From Juglans regia (Eukaryota; Streptophyta; Magnoliopsida; Fagales; Juglandaceae), in the NCBI RefSeq assembly GCF_001411555.2, contig NC_049905.1, positions 16,532,891-16,596,890 of the forward strand: 64,000 nt of DNA, written 5' to 3'. The translations under genes were made by a program, and so were the position numbers. The notes beneath the pieces are model-generated. The model was not told the origin of the DNA, ran no database searches, and worked only from the letters and a program-made list of their open reading frames with translations. Within the stretch, counting starts at the first letter, position 1. The number at the start of each line of letters is the position of its first letter. Below are positions 37,486-48,480 of the stretch, piece after piece.

Positions 37486-38523
37486 CTATCTGAAACAAAG
37501 ATAGGAGCAAAAGGCGACGAAAATAGTAATCCCAGTAAGAATGAAAGCCATGTCCACTGCTCTCTCTCTCCTCTGCTTTCTCTCACTTCTCACTTTCTTC
37601 ATCTCCAAATACGCTTCGAATCTCTCTTTCCCTTCCCCTCTCCTCTCCTTCTTTCTCTTCCCACTTTCCATGGCCGCCTTCAGAATTACCAAGCTCTCCC
37701 TCCCTTTCACATGCTTCCCTTCCATGTCCTCCAACAGCATGCTCACCTCCCTCAAGTGTATCTTCCCTCCCACCTTCCCCCCGCACGTCACCACCACCGC
37801 GCACTGCACAAAATCCGACTTCTCGCCGGCCATGATCGTCGCGTATCGGAGCTGTATGTCCCCGGTGAACCAGTGCCGCTGAACCGAAACAGGCCTCCCA
37901 CTGGACACGTTGACCGCCCTCTTCCGGGTCGGGTCGATCACGATCCAGCTTAACTTCAAGTTCTCCTCCAGTTGCTTTAGCCACGCTTTTTCCTCTCCAA
38001 CCTGTCTTATCTGCGTCCGAACCGACTCTTTCCGGTCAATCAAGTCGACCCGGAAAGGCGTGCAGAGGAACCATCCGGCCGTCTCCGTCTCGGTCCGGGT
38101 TTCTTGGACTTTAGAGAAAATAAGCTCGTTCTCGTAGTGAACATCAACGGCGGAGATCAGTTCCGAGGGGAGAAATGGACGATCGGTATCCTTCGGCGGT
38201 GAGCTGTGATGGACAGCCGGAAATGAGTCCGAGAAAAACGAACGGTGACCTGCCGGGAAAGAGGAGATGACGTGGCGGACACGAGGGTGGTCGATCGAAG
38301 GCCACGTAGAGGCGCAAATGTCCCGCCAGAGTTTCTCTTCGGTGGAGAGCTCGTGCAAATGGGACGATGCACAGGCGGCGGAGGCGAGACTCGGGCCGTC
38401 GAGTCGGGTCAGGATGTGGGTCTGGATGATGTCGGGATGGACGGCTGAGATTCCAATCCCACCTCCATGATCGACGGGCCTAAGAGGTGTGGTGGTGGAA
38501 GAAGAAGATGAAGAAAACGCCAT
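37486..38523 (-). CDS. F-box protein with C-terminal membrane segment, single exon
   Basis: The frame opens further upstream, but its first ATG is at 38523 (MAFSSSSSS), giving 345 residues. After a serine/threonine-rich start comes an F-box around residues 27-75 (HPDIIQTHILTRLDGPSLAS, then LWRDIC.STWPS), which binds SKP1 in SCF ubiquitin ligases. The middle has no WD, kelch or LRR repeats but a conserved-looking module with WFLCTPFRVDLIDRKE and SWIVIDPTRKRAVNVSSG. A basic stretch follows, and the protein ends in a hydrophobic segment (AFILTGITIFVAFCSYLCF), probably a tail anchor. This layout resembles the Arabidopsis At2g27310/At2g36090 type from memory. The substrate is unknown. The frame is intact over its full length. 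Confidence 0.9.
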   Translation of the reverse strand: MAFSSSSSSTTTPLRPVDHGGGIGISAVHPDIIQTHILTRLDGPSLASAACASSHLHELSTEEKLWRDICASTWPSIDHPRVRHVISSFPAGHRSFFSDSFPAVHHSSPPKDTDRPFLPSELISAVDVHYENELIFSKVQETRTETETAGWFLCTPFRVDLIDRKESVRTQIRQVGEEKAWLKQLEENLKLSWIVIDPTRKRAVNVSSGRPVSVQRHWFTGDIQLRYATIMAGEKSDFVQCAVVVTCGGKVGGKIHLREVSMLLEDMEGKHVKGRESLVILKAAMESGKRKKERRGEGKERFEAYLEMKKVRSERKQRRERAVDMAFILTGITIFVAFCSYLCFR

Positions 38524-39595
38524 AGGCTCAATTTTTCTTTTCAAAAGGCTCTACTGTTTGTGTTGAGAGCTATTTTGAGTCGGGACAAAGAGGACGTGCC
38601 GATGGAGGCTTTTAGAGAGAGAGAGCGAGTCAAACTGAACGTAAGAGTCAATAACGGCTTCTAATGCCTTGTTGAAACATCCAAGGTTCTAAGCAATATT
38701 TGTGCACAAGTCTCGAACGTATTTTTCATTAAAAAAATATAGATCTCATTATTAAGAAATGTGAAATTTTTTTTCATAAAATCTACTTTTTTTAAGAAAA
38801 AAAATGCTTAGAATTTAGACACCTAAAATTTATTAAAAGGAATACAAAAATAAAATATTATTTTTCTCAATTACTATCACTCCATACTCTATATTCTATA
38901 AAAAACACTTCCTCACCTTATGAAAAAAAAAAAATGCTAAACCCACTTAAAAGTGTCCGAAAGTGTGTTTTGAAGTAATTTTTGTTTTATTTAATGATTA
39001 AAAAACACTTTTAATGTTTATGATAACTAAAAAATACATAAAAAATAAAAAGAAAAATAAAAAAAAATGAAATGTATTTTTCAAGACATATTTTTAGGAT
39101 AAAATTTCGGTGAGTATAATGTTATTCTATGAAAAGTTATAAGTGTAAAATATAAGAATGAATAGTAACTGATACATAATATTCTTCTATAAAAATAACT
39201 AACAAATTAACATAATTTGATACTGATACGATATGTTAAATTATAAAATTATTTTTATTATAAAATAAATTTAATTTATTACAAAAAAAAAGCTTCTTAA
39301 ATTTATAAATTTAATTTTATAAAATATCTTTATATCTTCATTCCTTCTTATTTATAAATAGGACTACTTTTTTCTCATTCACTTTAATTATTTCATTTCG
39401 AAGGATTGAGCAATAGAATTAGCAAGAATTTTGAAGACTTCTAATATTGCGGCTGCTGTCGTGAGTTGGTATCAAGTTCTCGATACCTATATGGATAAGA
39501 GTGACGCCACGTGGTGAGATTTCCCAACTTTTTTTAACCAGGTGTTTTATCCAGATCTTTCTTATGCAAATAGATGGGTACACATTGTTCTCTAG
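38524..39595. other. F-box upstream region and A/T-rich intergenic DNA
   Basis: The F-box promoter should lie in the first few hundred bases (38524-38700), which are more G+C-balanced and end in a GAGAGAGAGAGCGAG run near 38617. No confident TATA box. The rest is A/T-rich. Confidence 0.35.
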
Positions 39596-39793
39596 TGCCG
39601 TTTGGATTGTAAGTTAAAAGATAGAAATGTGTTTGAGATAAAAATTAAATAAAAATTATTAAAATATTATTTTTTTAATATTATTATTATTTTAAAATTT
39701 TAAAAAATTAAATTATTTATTATATTTTGTGTAAAAATATAATAAATTTGTAATGATGAGATTGGATGAAATGAAACACTTCTCATATTCAAA
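39596..39793. mobile_element. MITE of the CATCTCATC family
   Basis: The left end GTGCCGTTTGGATTG and the right end CATATTCAAACTGGACTC are inverted matches (GTTTGAAT/ATTCAAAC type). The interior has AATGATGAGATTGGATGA near the right end, the reverse of the CATCTAATCATT phrase shared with other copies. Confidence 0.55.
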
Positions 39794-39929
39794 CTGGACT
39801 CTACTTTTGTATGAATTTAATACAATTTATGTTATGTTTGATTACTTATACGTGAATAATAGTAAAATTATTTGAGTTAAGATATTTTATGGATTTTGAA
39901 AAAATAGAGAGAAGAAGTTGAATAAAAGA

Positions 39930-40085
39930 GAAATTATTTACATAAATTCTAAATAGATAAGTCTCGTACATGCTTTTGTAAAAAAGTAGATCTTACTTTA
40001 AAAATATGTGAAAAACACTATTATTTCTTAGTGAGACCTACTTTTTTACAAAGTATGCAGGACTTGTTTATTTAAAGTTTATACT
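39930..40085. mobile_element. Short inverted-repeat MITE (AATAGATAAGTCTC type)
   Basis: The left arm ATTCTAAATAGATAAGTCTC and the right arm AGGACTTGTTTATTTAAAGT are inverted relatives, separated by a second inner pair (AAAAAAGTAGATC / GACCTACTTTTTTAC). The same kind of arm pair occurs at 49589-49758. Confidence 0.6.
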
Positions 40086-41515
40086 TAACATATTTTAAAT
40101 AAAAATATTATAAAGTTAAAAAATTGTTTAAATGTTATTTTGTTTTGAATTTGAAAAATTAGTTTTGTTTTTTGTGTTTTGTCTAGTAATTTGATAAAAT
40201 CATAATGATTAGATAAAAAATCAATATTTAAAATTAAAAAATATTTTATATTTAAGTGATGTTTAGAAAAGAAAATATTTGAAAATATCTAAAAAAATAT
40301 TTAAGAACATTTATATTGACAAACGGACCTTATAATTGACATTCAATTTTTTTTAAAAAAAAAAAAGTGATTTCTACTTCGTTTATTTTTATAACTTATT
40401 TCATCTCATCTAATCATTATAATTTTTTTAAATTTCCATATAAAATCAAATAAACAATTCAAAATTTTTAAATTTTTAAATAAAAATAATACTAAAAAAA
40501 TATATTCTAATAATATTTTATTCAACTTTTAATTTTAAAATCAATTAATCGCATCTCTTGTACTAATACAAACGACTTAGACGACACGTTGGAGCCGGAG
40601 GAGGGAATTTTTCTCATGATCTGACGCATGCGGCCATTTACGCAAATCCAGCTTCAATACGACGGACACTCCGGCTTAGGCTGGTGATCGGTAGAGTCCA
40701 ATTAATTAATTCAAAGATGAATTAACCATGCATGCATTTGTCTAAGTCGGTGACATAAAAATAAAAATAAAAATAAAAAATTCCTAATTATTGGTGGTAT
40801 TTATATGATTACGTCATGATTCCAAGCACTTTAATTTGGTTGTTGAGCTCTGAAAGTACTAAAAAAAAAAAGAAAAAAAAAAAGTTTAAAATCTCTTGAT
40901 ATAAAATTAGAATAATTCTATTCAAAATCTTTACACTACACATAATTCACGTGACATAATTTAATTTAAAAGATAAATTTTAAAAGGTTACTATTTTTAA
41001 AATTAATGATGTCAGATTTTGTTTCTATGCATTGAAATGTAATGAATTTCGTGTGTCACAATTAATAAAAGAAGGTGATCTATCTTGTAACTTGTTGATG
41101 CTATGACTGAAAAGAGAATCTCCAGAGAGAGGAAGCAGCAGCTCCCATGTGACTGAATATTTTTATTGATAGATACATCATGCATTTCTCTGATTTATTT
41201 TATTTTATTTTATTTTATTTTATGGGATTCTAATTGTAATAATAATTAATTTCTGATCTGCATATTTCTATTCTCTCATTATTGACACGCCAACCATATT
41301 ATATGTCTCTATTATTAGTTGATGTCATGGGATCGACATCCTGACTAAACATCATAGTTTAACATTAATTGTAGTAATTTGTTCATCGAACCGTAATGTT
41401 TTTAGATGGACCAATGCGCAAAAAGAGTACTGATAATGTCCATATGAAAATTATTATGATATATGGTCGAAGGGAGATCAGAAAAACTATTTTTTTGAGA
41501 TTGCTTGTATTGATG
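40086..41515. other. A/T-rich intergenic stretch with MITE fragments
   Basis: A CATCTCATCTAATCATTATA fragment of the MITE family lies at about 40375-40560. A (TTTTA)n microsatellite lies at about 41196-41224. Otherwise no gene or terminal repeats. Confidence 0.4.
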
Positions 41516-42075
41516 CAATTTTTCAGCATGGCCAAAGCTCAATAATATGGTCGAATGACTCATGATGATGGCTTGAGCGTTGAAATGGTGCTTAAATGTT
41601 CTTACAAGAAATAAATAACCAATAAAGCATATAAAATATAAATAAAAAGAGATATAGAGATTTACGTGATTCAGCATAAAATCTATGCCCACATGTTGTT
41701 TGGAGAAAAATACATTATATTTGATGATTGTACATAAGCTCCTCATGGCCTCACATAGTTCTCAATATAGTAGAGAAAATAAGCTTGAAAAGAGGTTGAA
41801 GAATATGCTGTCCCAATAAAAATCTGGAGAGAGAGAGAGAGACCCAAGAAAGTGTAGAGAAGTTTGTCCTTGTAGAATTATTAGATTCTCTCATGTTTGC
41901 AAAGATCCCCTTTTTTTATAGAGGTCTCCTTCATTTTTTGGAATAGTTAAGTCCTACTTATTTTATATCACTTTCATCTTTTTGTATGTATCATCTCTTT
42001 TGGTTTTATCTAGTCCTTATCTTATCTCTTCCTTTTATTCTTGGCAATGGGCTAGACCCCAGCTCATTTTGTATC
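41516..42075. repeat. Dispersed repeat, left copy (pair with 48481)
   Basis: From CAATTTTTCAGCATGGCC onward this segment parallels 48481-48950: the GATGATGGCTT..G.GTTGA block, the AATAACCAATAAAGCATAT block, GAGATTTACGTG, a GAGAGAGAG tract and CTCTTCCTTTTATTCTTGGC all occur in the same order and orientation. The two copies are ~7 kb apart and could be divergent LTRs or members of one dispersed family. Confidence 0.65.
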
Positions 42076-43680
42076 CAACGTATACATGTTATTATTAAGG
42101 TCGACTTATCCAATAAGAGTCAACAATGATAGAGAAAGTCTATGAGAACTGTAGAAAAATAAATTATGAGAAGTTGTCATTGATTTTTCGTTATCATGTG
42201 ATGCAATGAAAATCTCTAAGGACGGACCTTAATGAGACTTTTAAATACTTCTAAGGGCCTTTGAGGATGAGCCTCTAGGATGTTTGTTGTGCAAGTGTAA
42301 ATTTGATAACCAAGCGTATGATTGTTCATTAAGAGCACATATTTTGTACTCGATGATCATTTTGTTTTCATTGGTGCTAGTGGATTTCTTGTCGTTTGAG
42401 GTAGTTTCCAGGTTGTGTTGCTATTTTGGCATTAAAGTTAGAGTTTGTTTATTGTAACAAGTGTTTAAGTAGTCAGGGAGCTCATAGCCTCATCGACTCA
42501 ATCACGAATGCAATCCACATGAGGTAGTTAGAGACCTCATAGGCTCATTCCCGGAGGTAACCCTCTAGCGGCGGTAATGGCAAGAGCGTTAAACTCGGTC
42601 ACATGCATGTGTGCTAACATTTCACGCTGAGGTAGCAAGAGACCGGTTCGACAACTATAGTGGCAGAAGGCTTGTTCGACTACTATTGTCATGCAAGTGT
42701 TAACCTTGGTCGGATGCACATGCGTTAACCTTGGTTGCCTATTTTGCAGTGGCCCGAGTGGTTGACTCTAGGGTGGCCAAACTATTCTGATAAGTTTGCA
42801 CCAAAAGTCAAACTAGGAAGTGTAAATAAAACAAACCATGATTTTGAGACTTACAAGCCTAAGCCAAGTGGCCTTATGTTTGGTAAGAATTTGTTCTATA
42901 GTGCTCAAGTATATCTCAACCCCGCTGTTTGGATTTTTCCTCCTTTTCTTTCTTTTTGCTGGAGTGTGGAGCTTGAGGGTGGCCTTGCCTTGGTGATAAT
43001 GAAAATTCGGCACACCCAAGTGAGTGCTTTCTGGCGGTATGTTCTGGTGAAGATGGGGGAGCTGAGTTGCTTGAACAATGTTCAAGGGAGACCCCGCAAC
43101 TTGCGCTCTAGGTAAGGTGGGCAGGTTTCCATGCTTTTTGTTTTGATAGGGTTGATCATCATTATGTGTCCTCTTTGTTCTATTTACTTGACTTGGGGAT
43201 CTTGCTTAGAATCTGGATTGCCTGAACTTGATTTTGGCTAAGATTAGCAAGCAAAGTGTGCCATTTGTCCATTTTTTACATTCTTACTTATTCATTCATT
43301 GGGAATCTTGTGGAGATCCGAGAAGTTTTCTGGAAAAAAAATTTCAAAAATCTAATTTATTAATGAAAATAAAACTCAAATAGCCAATTTGAAGGTGGCA
43401 AACTTAAGCCCTTTAGTTGTTGCTTTCAATTTTTGCTTGACATATATTGTTCTCCTCTAAATGAATTTTTCTTCATTGTGGTTTGTTAGCTTTGAGTGAT
43501 CTTTGTTGTGATTTGTCCCGTTTACGTTTCCTCTTTGAGCTTAGGATGCCCGAGTGTTTCTTGATTAAGATCAACTAGCAAAGTGTGTTTTATCAACTTT
43601 TTTGTCCATTTTCTTTTGGAGCCTTGTAGAATTCCAATGAGCAATTTTCTTATTTTCTTTTTCTTTTTCACTCTTGGGTG
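42076..43680. other. Repeat-rich sequence without recognised gene
   Basis: A 126-codon plus frame (42735-43115) matches no family I know and lacks low-complexity bias. It may be a chance frame in repeat DNA. Short repeats of GTCGGATGCACATGCGTTAAC type occur near 42594-42735. Confidence 0.3.
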
Positions 43681-44552
43681 AGCATTCTTACTCATCCAGG
43701 TCTCCTTGTGTCTTGAGGGGCAAATTGTTACTCTACGCAGTCCTTCCTTGTTGCTTGGGAATGAGCATTTTTGTTTGCTGCGATTATTTATTCCTTAGGG
43801 GATGAGTATTATTACTCAGCTTAGTCCTTCCTTGTTGTTATAGGGTGAGCATTGTTACTTAGCATGGTCCTTTATTTATCGGGGGGTGAGTATTGTTGCT
43901 CAGCACAATCTTTCCATGTTGCTCAGCCCGACCTTTATTACTCGAGGTGAACATGATTGCTAGCATGAAGTCTCCTCATTGCTCGAGGGTGGGTGCGTTG
44001 CTCGCTACTTGATGCACCATGAGTGGGTGAGCTAATAGCTCGCCACATATGGTGCTCTGAACAAGGTCCATTGTTCATTGTGCTTTGTGCTCAATGTTAT
44101 TGCTCACCTTGCTTTGTGTTTAGTATTATTGTTCACGACTAGAGTTTTTGCTCGCCAAACTTTGTGTTCGGTGGCGAGCTCCATCACTCACTGTGGTGCT
44201 CCAAGCACTAGGGGGCAAAGTGTCAACCAGGCTTGTGACTCGAGACAAGCTATATGCCTCGCCCATTTGGGGAAGGGGATGGTGCTCACAAGATGCTTGC
44301 TCGTGACCCAGGTTCGTTGCTTGACTAGTGAGCTTTATTGCCCTTATTGGGTGTTCTAGGTCCAAGCGGGCAAAGTGCCTGACCATATTACTTAGGGTTA
44401 GCACAATTGCTCTCCTGAAGCCTCCTTGTTGCTAGAGGTGAGCTATTGCTCTCTCGTGAGCAGGATTTCTCACTCATACTGAATTCTCCATGCACATGCA
44501 CAAGTTGAGTGCCCGACCACGCTTGTTGCTCAGGTCAAGCTTCATTACTCGC
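43681..44552. repeat. Degenerate tandem repeats with GAGCATTGTTGCTC motifs
   Basis: Loose units of roughly 45-60 bp carrying GGGTGAGCATTGTTACTC, TCCTTCCTTGTTG and TTGCTCG recur through the stretch, with strong degeneration. The same vocabulary (GGGTGAGCTTCATGCTCGCC) occurs in the better-preserved 210-bp tandem array to the right, so both belong to one satellite-like block. Confidence 0.6.
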
Positions 44553-45663
44553 TAGGGGGTGTATCCAATGTTTTTAATTTCGTACCGTACCGGCCGGTAC
44601 GGCCGAAATTTTTCGTTTCGGTCGTCCGGCCGGTACAGGTACTATATATGTTCCGTACCGGCCAAAATACCGGCCGTACCGGACGGTACCGACCGTTTCG
44701 GCCTAAATTTCGGCCTGTACCGGCCTATATTTCGGCCGATACCGGCCGATATTTCGGCCTGTGTTTTTTTTTTTTTTTTTTTCATTTTTTCAAACTAAGT
44801 TCATTTTTTGACCTCCAATTTAGACTAGACTATTTATAATTTATATGTATGTATGTATTTATATATAATTTATTCATATATAAACTATTATTTTAGAATA
44901 TAATTGTTATATATATTTATATATATAATTTATTCATATATCGACTATCCCGAAACGGTACACGAAACGGTACCGGTACCGAAATATTTCGTTCCAATGT
45001 CTTGACCGGTACGCCATCAGGTACGGTATTCAAAACATTGGGTGTATCTGGTCAGATTTAGTTTGGTTTTGGACATTTTGTTGAGCCGAACTTGTATCCA
45101 CCAATTTTAGAAATTTTAAAACCAATACTGAACCGATTAACCACCAAAATCGGAATATTTGATTTTTTTTGTTTCAATCTGGTCCTATCTGGTTTTTTCG
45201 ATTTTACGGATAAACAAAATTATACTTGAATAAAACTTTAGCAAATGATTGACCCATATCCCTCATTTTATAATTTTTGGCTAAAAAGTTATAAAATCAA
45301 AATTTATATGTTAATATCAAAATTCAAATGTTATATTAAAAAAATAAGATTTATGTTATATCATAAATCAAATGTTATCTTACAACTTTTAAGATTAGTT
45401 TTATGTTAGTCATATTAATTTTATGTTATAAGATTAATAGACATGCATAACAAGATTAAAATTTCATGTCATATTAATTAGCAATTTAGAATGTAATATT
45501 TTATATATAATATAAAAAACTAAAATTAAAAATATATATATCGATCCAGTTCGGTTTAAATTGGTTTTCAAAATATGAAAACTGGTACCAGACTTGTTTT
45601 CGATTCTTAATAAACCGGTTACGGTCTAGTCCAACCAATTTGTCGATTATTTTTACGCCTCTA
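44553..45663. mobile_element. Older hAT-like element hosting a nested hAT element
   Basis: Starts TAGGGGGTGTATCTGG (interrupted after GTGTATC by the nested element) and ends ATTTTTACGCCTCTA, whose complement begins TAGAGGCGTA. Internal motifs around AACCGGTTACGG and TCCAGTTCGGTTTAAATTGG give a hAT-MITE look. Flanks TTACTCGC and TTGCTTGG agree at five of eight bases, so the target duplication is only suggestive. Confidence 0.5.
44558..45048. mobile_element. Non-autonomous hAT element with CCGGTACCGGCC repeats
   Basis: The element spans 44566-45040 (475 bp) and is flanked by an exact 8-bp duplication GGTGTATC (44558-44565 and 45041-45048). The ends are CAATGTTTTTAAT and the complement of the right end, CAATGTTTTGAAT. 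The first ~190 bases are crowded with palindromic GGTACGG, CCGGCCGGTAC and TTTCGGCC motifs, and the right ~100 bases with GGTACCGGTACC. There is no coding capacity. Confidence 0.88.
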
Positions 45664-46259
45664 TTGCTTGGGCTAGAGTTGTGTGCATGGACGTACTATG
45701 CACGCCTGATAGAAACCCATGTTTAGTGGCCCATGGCCAAGGCCCTAGCCATGTGGGGACAAGGCTAGAGAACCCCAAAATAGCCTTAGGGGCATGCCAT
45801 GGGGCCTGCCTTGACATGCCCAGGGTGCCCAAAGGGGGGCTGGTGACCAAACCAGCCCATTCAGCATGCAGCCCGCACGCCCAGCGCGCCCAGCACGCAG
45901 CACGCCCAACACGCCCCGTGCGCACACGCCTCGCCAGCGCGCAGCGCGTAACAGCCCCGCGCGCAGTGCCCACACCTGCGCGCACGCCCAGCTCGCACAC
46001 GCCTGCGCGCACGCCCAGCGCGCGCGCGCGCGCCCCAGCAGGCCCAGCGCCCAGGCAGCCTGCCTGGGCCATGCCAGCCTACCCACGCCCAGACCAGCCC
46101 AGGGCCCTGCCAGCCACATCCCAGCAGCCAACCTAGCCCATCCATGGGCTCATGCATGCCATGGGTCAACTTGACCCATGCCAACTATGTTATTTTTAAT
46201 TAGTTATTTTTATTTAATTATTTATTTTCTAAGGGATCTATTGGGGGTTTCCAATTTGT

Positions 46260-46275
46260 ATTCTCTATAAATAGG
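46260..46275 (+). promoter_or_regulatory. TATA box of the solo LTR
   Basis: CTCTATAAATAGGAC is a strong plant TATA sequence 560 bases into the LTR, just after the G+C-rich stretch. It sets the orientation as plus and the U3 length at about 0.56 kb. Confidence 0.7.
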
Positions 46276-46659
46276 ACTCTTAAGCATTTAGTTTACATCT
46301 TTGGAACCTTTGGCAAATTCCCTAAGTGGGTAGGACTAGTTCTTGAGGTCATTTTCGGTGCACTTGCACTTGGGCTTGTTGGGTGATATTCGTTGATCCC
46401 AAGAAGAGGATTACACTTTGCAATTCTTTGAATAAGTGTAGTTCGATTATCTTGTTCATGCAACTTGGTGCAATTCATGAATCCAAGTTGGTTTATCAAT
46501 ATATGAGGTTATTCAATACTTGTGCAACTCGTGAATCAAGGTTGGATTATCTTAGTATTCTTTCTTTTATTTTATTCAAGACATAAGAGTTCTTACTTGT
46601 GTTCTTGAGTGTCTTCGAATTGTTCTTGGTGTTCTTCATTATATTCGGCTATTCAATCC

Positions 46660-47400
46660 ATTTGATCTTCATTTTCGACCAACTAAGGTGTTATTCAACT
46701 TTCCATAAGTTGATTTAACTCTTGTGTTGCCCTAGCCGAATATTATTAGTTGGTAAGACAAGTCCCATTCGGCCATCAATTGCCATATTGGGAATTGCCT
46801 AAACCGTCCATATCACTTTCCATTTACAGCTCAAGCATTTAGGAATTTTCGACCAACAAAGGTGTTAGTCAACTTTCCATAAGTTGATTTAATCACTTTG
46901 GTTGCCCTAGCCGAATATCAATATTTGGTAAGTCAAATCCCATTCGGCCATCTCTTGCCTTATTGGGACTTGCCTAGCCGCCCATACTACCTTCCATTTA
47001 CATCCCAAACAATTAGGAAACTTTCCTAATTTCAGCCCTATCCCATTTCGGCAACCCTAGCCGCCACTCTCACTATCCCACTTTGGTAACCCTAGCTGCC
47101 CCACTCATTTCCATTTAGGACCAACCCTAGCCGCCCATAATACCTTCCATTTACATCCCAAACAATTAGGAAACTTTCCTAATTTCGGCACTATCCCATT
47201 TTGGACAAATCCTATCGCCACACCTACTTACCTTATTGGGCTAACCCTAGCCGCCCCATCCTTTTCCCATTTTGGACAAACCCTAGCCACCACACCTACT
47301 TACCATATTGGGCCAACCCTAGCCGCCACACTCATATCCACTTTTAACAAACCCTAGCTGCCAACCTCACTATCCATTTCGGGAAACCCTAAACCCACAC
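46660..47400. repeat. Repeats with CCCTAGCCGCC and TTCGACCAAC inside the solo LTR
   Basis: Two ~185-bp direct copies (about 46670-46855 and 46856-47040) share TTCGACCAAC, CAACTTTCCATAAGTTGATT and CATTCGGCCATC. They are followed by many shorter CCCTAGCCGCC(A/C) units up to 47400. Confidence 0.7.
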
Positions 47401-47626
47401 CATTGCCGTGCATCATTGCCACCTTTCTAACCATACACTTCCATCATCCATCCCCATCATCCCACTCTCTTACTAGCCGAAATACTTAACCTCACATTGA
47501 CATATTGGTCACATTGACCATCTTTGGACGTGGACCAAGCAAGAGAAGAACCTAGACTCGGTCATTTCAAGGCTACTATTGGATTGGTGAACCAAGTGTT
47601 TAGGGACTAGACCGGGGTCCCTAACA

Positions 47627-48415
47627 ATGCCACAATGCTCGCCACTTGAATAATCATAAAATAAATAGAGTGATAAGGGACTTATCTTCATAGATGTCTT
47701 GGCATGGTTTCCTTTTTAATATGGAACTCTATTCCCTCTCTCTCTTTGTAATCCTCCATTGAGTGCAATGCCTCCTTCGTGTTGCTCGGGGGTGAGCTTC
47801 ATGCTCGCCCCTAGAGTTGTGTGCATGGACGTACTATGCATGCCACAGTGCTCGCCACTTGAATAATCATAAAATAAATAAAGTGATAAGGGACTTATCG
47901 TCGTAGATGTCTTGGCGTGGTTTCCTTTTTAATCTAGAACTATATTCCTTCTCTCTCTTTGTAATCCTCCATTGAGTGCAATGCCTCATTCGTGTTGCTC
48001 GGGGGCGAGCTTCATGCTCGCCCCTAGAGTTGTGTGCATGGTATACATGCCACAGTGCTCACCACTTGAATAATCATAAAATAAATAGAGTAATAAGGGA
48101 CTTATCTTCGTAGATATCTTGGCGTGGTTTCCTTTTTAATCTAGAACTCTATTGCTTCTCTCTTTGTAATCCTCCATTGAGTGCAATGCCTCCTTCGTGT
48201 TGCTCGAGGGTGAGCTTCATGCTCGCCCCTATAGTTGTGTGCATGGACATACTATGCATGCCACAGTACTCCCCACTTGAATAATCATAAAATAAATAGA
48301 GTGATAAGGGACTTATCTTCGTAGATGTCTTAGCATGGTTTCCTTTTTAACTCTATTCCTTCTCTCTCTTTGTAATCCTCCATTGAGTGCAATGCCTCCT
48401 TCGTGTTGAATTGGC
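47627..48415. repeat. Tandem array of a ~210-bp unit, four copies
   Basis: Units begin near 47600, 47816, 48026 and 48231. Each contains TTGTGTGCATGG, CTCGCCACTTGAATAATCAT, GATAAGGGACTTATC, TTGTAATCCTCCATTGAG and GGTGAGCTTCATGCTCGCC. Copies are well conserved (a few changes per copy). The first copy is split by the solo LTR, and its left end is at about 45675-45706. Confidence 0.9.
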
Positions 48416-48480
48416 TTTTGTTGGGTCTTGCGACTTTTTGTTTTGGGAGTGATTTGTCGATCCCATAACCAAACCGTTTA

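Larger units (their letters stand above)
45702..47631 (+). mobile_element. Solo LTR, 1.92 kb, inserted in the satellite-like block
   Basis: 45707-47626 starts TGATAGAAACC and ends GGTCCCTAACA, whose complement is TGTTAGGGACC: inverted TG...CA termini. The flanks are ACGCC and ATGCC (5 bp, one transition), and outside them the broken 210-bp repeat unit is continuous (ACTATGCACGCC...ATGCCACAATGCTCGCC). No internal region follows, so recombination between two LTRs is the likely origin. It contains a very G+C-rich U3 (45830-46130), a TATA box and repeats of CCCTAGCCG. Confidence 0.85.

Noticed and set aside
37393..38470. Plus-strand frames opposite the F-box gene (up to 186 codons)
   Set aside because: Antisense shadows of the F-box coding sequence with no family resemblance.
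38524..38544. Seven extra N-terminal codons for the F-box protein
   Set aside because: The codon at 38544 is TTG; the first ATG is at 38523.
42735..43115. 126-codon plus-strand frame as a gene
   Set aside because: Not recognised, lies in repeat DNA, no supporting splice or promoter context; kept only as a note in the surrounding region.
45681..46184. Several overlapping 100-150-codon frames in the G+C-rich stretch
   Set aside because: Long frames on both strands arise because stop codons are rare in G+C-rich sequence; the composition is Ala/Arg/Pro only, and the stretch is the U3 of a solo LTR.
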